This document shows positions 61,271 through 64,000 of a stretch of 64,000 nucleotides of DNA, one piece after another; within the stretch, counting starts at the first letter, position 1; each line of letters starts with the position of its first letter. The notes below the pieces were generated by a model that saw only the letters and a list, made by a program, of their open reading frames with translations, made no database searches and was not told the origin of the DNA. The translations under genes and the position numbers were made by a program. Source of the DNA: Candidatus Sulfopaludibacter sp. SbA3 (lineage in GTDB: Bacteria > Acidobacteriota > Terriglobia > Bryobacterales > Bryobacteraceae). Where the stretch lies: contig CAMDED010000003.1 in NCBI GenBank assembly GCA_945893365.1, positions 1 through 64,000 of the forward strand, given 5' to 3'.

Positions 61271-62347
61271 GTGCCGGGCGTCTATATTTCGTTTCCGTTC
61301 TGTTCGCAAAAATGCACCTACTGCAACTTCGCGTCCGGGGTATTTCCGGCGGAGCTTGAAGCACGCTATCTCCGCGCGCTGAGAGCGGAGATAGCGGACC
61401 ACGCTTGGCAGTGGGCGCCGGAGACCTTGTACATCGGCGGAGGCACTCCCAGTAACCTCGACCCTTCCGTGCTCGCTTCTCTTCCGGCGCTCATCCCCAA
61501 CGGGCCTTGGGCCGAAGCGACCCTCGAAGCCGCGCCGGGCTCGATCGCCTTGGAGAAAGCGAACGCGTGGCGCGAAAGTGGAATCAACCGGGTGAGCCTC
61601 GGCGTACAGTCCTTCATCGAACGGGAGATTCGCGGTACCGGCCGCAAGCACACCGCGCAAACCGTCGCCGAAGACGTCGCTACGCTGCGCGGCGCGGGTA
61701 TCGGCTCCATCAACATCGATCTGATCGCCGGCCTCGCCGGCCAGACGGAAGCAAGCTGGCGCGAATCGCTTGATTGGATTGAACGCCTCGCCCCCGAGCA
61801 CGTCTCCGTCTACATTCTCGAAGTCGACGAGAACAGCCGCCTCGGAAACGAAATTCTATTAGGGGGTAAGCGCTATGGCGCTTCGTCCGCTCCCTCCGGC
61901 GACATGACCGCCGATCTCTACGAGTTTGCCGTCGAGCGTCTGGCGGGCCTCGGCGTCGAGCGCTATGAAATATCCAATTTTGCGCGCCCCGGTTTCGAAT
62001 CCAGCCACAATCTGAAGTATTGGCGCTTCGCATCCTACGTGGGCTTCGGCGCGGACGCACACTCCTTCGACGGCGTCATGCGCTGGCAGAATCCCGAGTC
62101 CGTGGAGCAGTACTTGCGCTCTCCGCGCGAGAGCGGCACGCCCGTAAACGCCGCGGAAGAGAAGTTCTACGTCGGCCTCAGGCTTAGCGAAGGCGTCGAT
62201 CTTCGCGATGGCGACTGGGCAAAATTCGAAGCCCCTATCCGCCGCTTCACCGAAGAGGGATTACTTGAGCTCGACGGCGCAAAGCTGCGGCTCACCGCGC
62301 GCGGCGTCTTATTATCCAACGAAGTATTTCAGGAGTTCCTGCTTTGA
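61271..62347 (+). CDS. hemW: Radical SAM heme chaperone HemW
   Basis: 358 aa, GTG start. The radical SAM cluster is CSQKCTYC (CX3CX2C) near residue 11, followed by [20 protein letters not shown], the SAM-binding GGGTP, then [20 protein letters not shown] and [20 protein letters not shown], and the C-terminal HemN-type domain ([20 protein letters not shown]). HemW binds heme and inserts it into cytochromes; it lacks the HemN motif for coproporphyrinogen oxidation. Overlaps the next gene by 4 bases (TTGA). Confidence 0.9.
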   Translation: MPGVYISFPFCSQKCTYCNFASGVFPAELEARYLRALRAEIADHAWQWAPETLYIGGGTPSNLDPSVLASLPALIPNGPWAEATLEAAPGSIALEKANAWRESGINRVSLGVQSFIEREIRGTGRKHTAQTVAEDVATLRGAGIGSINIDLIAGLAGQTEASWRESLDWIERLAPEHVSVYILEVDENSRLGNEILLGGKRYGASSAPSGDMTADLYEFAVERLAGLGVERYEISNFARPGFESSHNLKYWRFASYVGFGADAHSFDGVMRWQNPESVEQYLRSPRESGTPVNAAEEKFYVGLRLSEGVDLRDGDWAKFEAPIRRFTEEGLLELDGAKLRLTARGVLLSNEVFQEFLL

Positions 62348-63396
62348 TCGATTTACGCAGCGACACCGTTACCAAGCCCACACCGGCCATGAGGCGCGCG
62401 ATGGCCGAAGCGGAGGTCGGCGACGATGTTTACCGTGAAGACCCCACCGTCAACCGCCTGGAGGATCGCGCCGCCGCGATTCTTGGCAAAGAGGCCGCTC
62501 TTTTCCTGCCCACGGGAACCATGGGCAACACCATCGGCGTTAAGCTCCACACCGAACACGGGCAGGAGGTGATCTGCGAATCGCGCGGCCACCTGCTCAA
62601 CTACGAACTTTCCATGGTCGCCTGGTTTTCGGGCTGCGTCCTCAGGACCATTTACGCCGAAGACGGAATCCTCCGGTGGGACCGGATTCGCCGCGAGTAC
62701 CGGGCTCTGGGACCGCATTGGGCACCCACCGGGCTCATCGAGATCGAGAATACGCACAACATGGCGGGCGGAACGGTGTACCCGCTCGACGTCATTTCCG
62801 AGGTCTGCGACGGCGCTCATTCGCTCGGACTCGCGGTTCACATGGATGGAGCGCGCCTCTTCAATGCCGCCGCGTATTTGGGCGTTCCCGTGAGCGATGT
62901 GGTGGCGAAAGCCGACACCGTGACTTTCTGCCTGTCGAAAGCGCTCGGCGCACCGGCCGGTTCCCTCATCGCGGGTTCCGCGCGGCATATGGACCGCGCG
63001 CGTCTCTACCGCAAGCGCCTGGGAGGAGGGATGCGGCAGGCGGGCGTGCTTGCCGCCGCCGGCCTGATTGCGCTTGAGCGGCATCCGCCGCTCCTCGCCG
63101 CCGATCATGAAAACGCACGATTCCTCGCCTCGGGCCTGGCGAAGATTCACGGGATTTCAATCGACGCGTCTAAAGTTCAGACGAACATCGTGATCTTCAG
63201 CGTGGAGGGGACGGGCTTTACGGCGCCCGATTTCAGCGCGCGTCTTAAGGAGCGCGGCGTGCTCATGAACAGCATCGACGACCGCCGGTTACGCCTCGTG
63301 ACGCATTACGATGTCAATCGCGAAAGCTGTGAACGCGCGCTTGAAATGGTCCGCGAAACGGCGCATCGGGCCGCCACCCGCGGCGACTGCGGCTGA
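62344..63396 (+). CDS. ltaE: Low-specificity L-threonine aldolase
   Basis: 350 aa, TTG start overlapping the HemW stop (TTGA). Signature: [99 protein letters not shown] and the PLP lysine in [13 protein letters not shown]. It cleaves L-threonine and L-allo-threonine to glycine and acetaldehyde. The long N-terminal match shows the TTG is the real start. Cytoplasmic. Confidence 0.93.
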   Translation: MIDLRSDTVTKPTPAMRRAMAEAEVGDDVYREDPTVNRLEDRAAAILGKEAALFLPTGTMGNTIGVKLHTEHGQEVICESRGHLLNYELSMVAWFSGCVLRTIYAEDGILRWDRIRREYRALGPHWAPTGLIEIENTHNMAGGTVYPLDVISEVCDGAHSLGLAVHMDGARLFNAAAYLGVPVSDVVAKADTVTFCLSKALGAPAGSLIAGSARHMDRARLYRKRLGGGMRQAGVLAAAGLIALERHPPLLAADHENARFLASGLAKIHGISIDASKVQTNIVIFSVEGTGFTAPDFSARLKERGVLMNSIDDRRLRLVTHYDVNRESCERALEMVRETAHRAATRGDCG

Positions 63397-63401
63397 AAGG
63401 T

Positions 63402-63430
63402 CGATCTTCCGTCGGCCGGCTGGAAGATCG
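63402..63430. terminator. Hairpin after the threonine aldolase gene
   Basis: CGATCTTCC (63402-63410) pairs perfectly with GGAAGATCG (63422-63430) around an 11-base loop, 6 bases after the stop. No T-run follows, so it is a stabilising or Rho-independent-like hairpin of limited strength. It lies between convergent genes. Confidence 0.45.
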
Positions 63431-63495
63431 CGCGCCTGTTCTCTCGGCTGGAAGCGCGGGTGTTTCGTCCCGCTGTTGCCAGCGGAGCGGCGCAC

Positions 63496-63669
63496 TTACC
63501 TCGAAGAATCGCGACCACGCGTCTTCGCGACGCCGGAAAGAATCCCGAGCCCTGCCAACACCAATATCCCTACACCGATCCACCGAGGCGGAACGTTCAT
63601 CATATTGGCGCCAATGGCTAGGCCGACGATCAGCACCACGAACCCAACTAAATACAGTCCGAACGACAT
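63496..63669 (-). CDS. 57-aa small membrane protein
   Basis: Read on the minus strand from ATG at 63669 to TAA at 63498-63496. The protein has two hydrophobic helices (LYLVGFVVLIVGLAIGANMM and IGVGILVLAGLGILSG) separated by NVPPRW, and a basic tail (KTRGRDSSR). GGGGGG stands about 5 bases before ATG. Composition, ribosome site and codon use support a real gene too short for usual length cut-offs. Function unknown; small two-helix membrane proteins of this type are common in Acidobacteriota. Confidence 0.65.
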   Translation of the reverse strand: MSFGLYLVGFVVLIVGLAIGANMMNVPPRWIGVGILVLAGLGILSGVAKTRGRDSSR

Positions 63670-63782
63670 TTCACCCCCCCTTCATACCTAGCAATCGGGT
63701 GGCCAAATTCAAAACGGGCAGGACGCCGGCGTGGGCGCCACGCACGGTCCATAGCTGGGAGCAGTTGATAAGATGTTGGAGG

Positions 63783-64000
63783 ATGAGAGTGTTCCTTCTG
63801 CTCGCGGCGCCTTCCCTGTTTGCCGGTCTCGAGGACTGGCCTCAATTCCGCGGACCTGGCGGCCAGGGCCACTCCAGGGAGACTGGACTTCCGGTCGAGT
63901 GGAGCGAAACCGGCAATGTCCGATGGAAGGTCGCTCTCCCCGGTCTTGGCTGGTCGTCGCCATCGATCCGGGGCGGAACCATCTGGCTCACAACGGCAAC
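63783..64000 (+). CDS. PQQ-binding-like beta-propeller protein, N-terminal part
   Basis: The ATG at 63783 starts a signal peptide (RVFLLLAAPSLFAG) followed by LEDWPQFRGPGGQGHSRETG, LPVEWSETGNVRWKVALPG, GWSSPSIRGGTIWLTTAT. WPQFRGP and W.S.P.I...I..T are hallmarks of PQQ-like beta-propeller (BamB-type) repeats in exported Acidobacteriota and Planctomycetes proteins. The gene runs off the window edge. Exported or periplasmic; function unknown, possibly in sugar or alcohol oxidation or as a scaffold. Confidence 0.85.
   Translation, partial: MRVFLLLAAPSLFAGLEDWPQFRGPGGQGHSRETGLPVEWSETGNVRWKVALPGLGWSSPSIRGGTIWLTTA

Overview
The window is a high-GC bacterial chromosome segment. Its gene families point to Acidobacteriota, probably the Solibacter/Bryobacterales group: MoxR/vWA/DUF4175 clusters, DUF4159, a PEP-CTERM protein and frequent TTG starts. 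That placement is inference, since no rRNA or phylogenetic marker was compared.

Region 1 (about 0.6-31.6 kb, minus strand) is one long, tightly packed operon encoding an extracellular contractile injection system (eCIS), a phage-tail-like particle of the Afp/PVC kind. Read from 31,583 down to 596 it encodes: a receiver-like protein, a beta-rich accessory protein and a small Pro/Ala-rich protein; two sheaths; a tube protein; two small tail-assembly proteins; a third, larger sheath; a second tube protein; a DUF4255 (Afp16-like) tail-end protein; an Afp15-like double AAA+ ATPase; an 88-aa protein with a YGN motif; an Arg-rich protein; a LysM tail protein; a gpD-like hub and a separate gpV-like spike; a small hydrophobic protein; gp25; two baseplate-J-type proteins; and a gpI-like protein. 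The distal end holds an Ig-domain fibre candidate, a membrane-anchored vWA protein, a 1328-aa candidate cargo with a C-terminal nuclease-like domain, and a small membrane protein. Most neighbours overlap by 4 bases or lie within about 50 bases. A bidirectional intrinsic terminator (369-407) closes the operon and a terminator-like hairpin (31,656-31,685) precedes it. A transposase remnant lies upstream and a partial DUF6788-like gene lies downstream.

Region 2 (32.2-40.8 kb) is mixed: a secreted protein of unknown function, an MscS channel fused to a cyclic-nucleotide-binding domain, tRNA-Ser(GCU), an exported acetamidase/formamidase-family protein, a large UvrD-like helicase, a DUF169 protein and a Tat-exported heavy-metal-associated protein.

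Region 3 (40.8-55.0 kb, minus strand) is a MoxR/Bat-type cluster: DUF4159 protein, vWA/glutamine-amidotransferase-like membrane protein, caspase-like protein with Ser at the usual Cys position, TPR/gluzincin peptidase, MoxR ATPase, DUF58, BatA-type vWA membrane protein and DUF4175. Two intergenic gaps in it carry structured repeats.

Region 4 (55.0-64.0 kb) has housekeeping and accessory genes: a small Zn-ribbon protein, 5'-nucleotidase, PEP-CTERM protein, YIP1 protein, a lipoprotein, an RnfC/PduS-like flavo-iron-sulfur protein, HemW, L-threonine aldolase, a 57-aa membrane protein, and the start of a PQQ-type beta-propeller protein.
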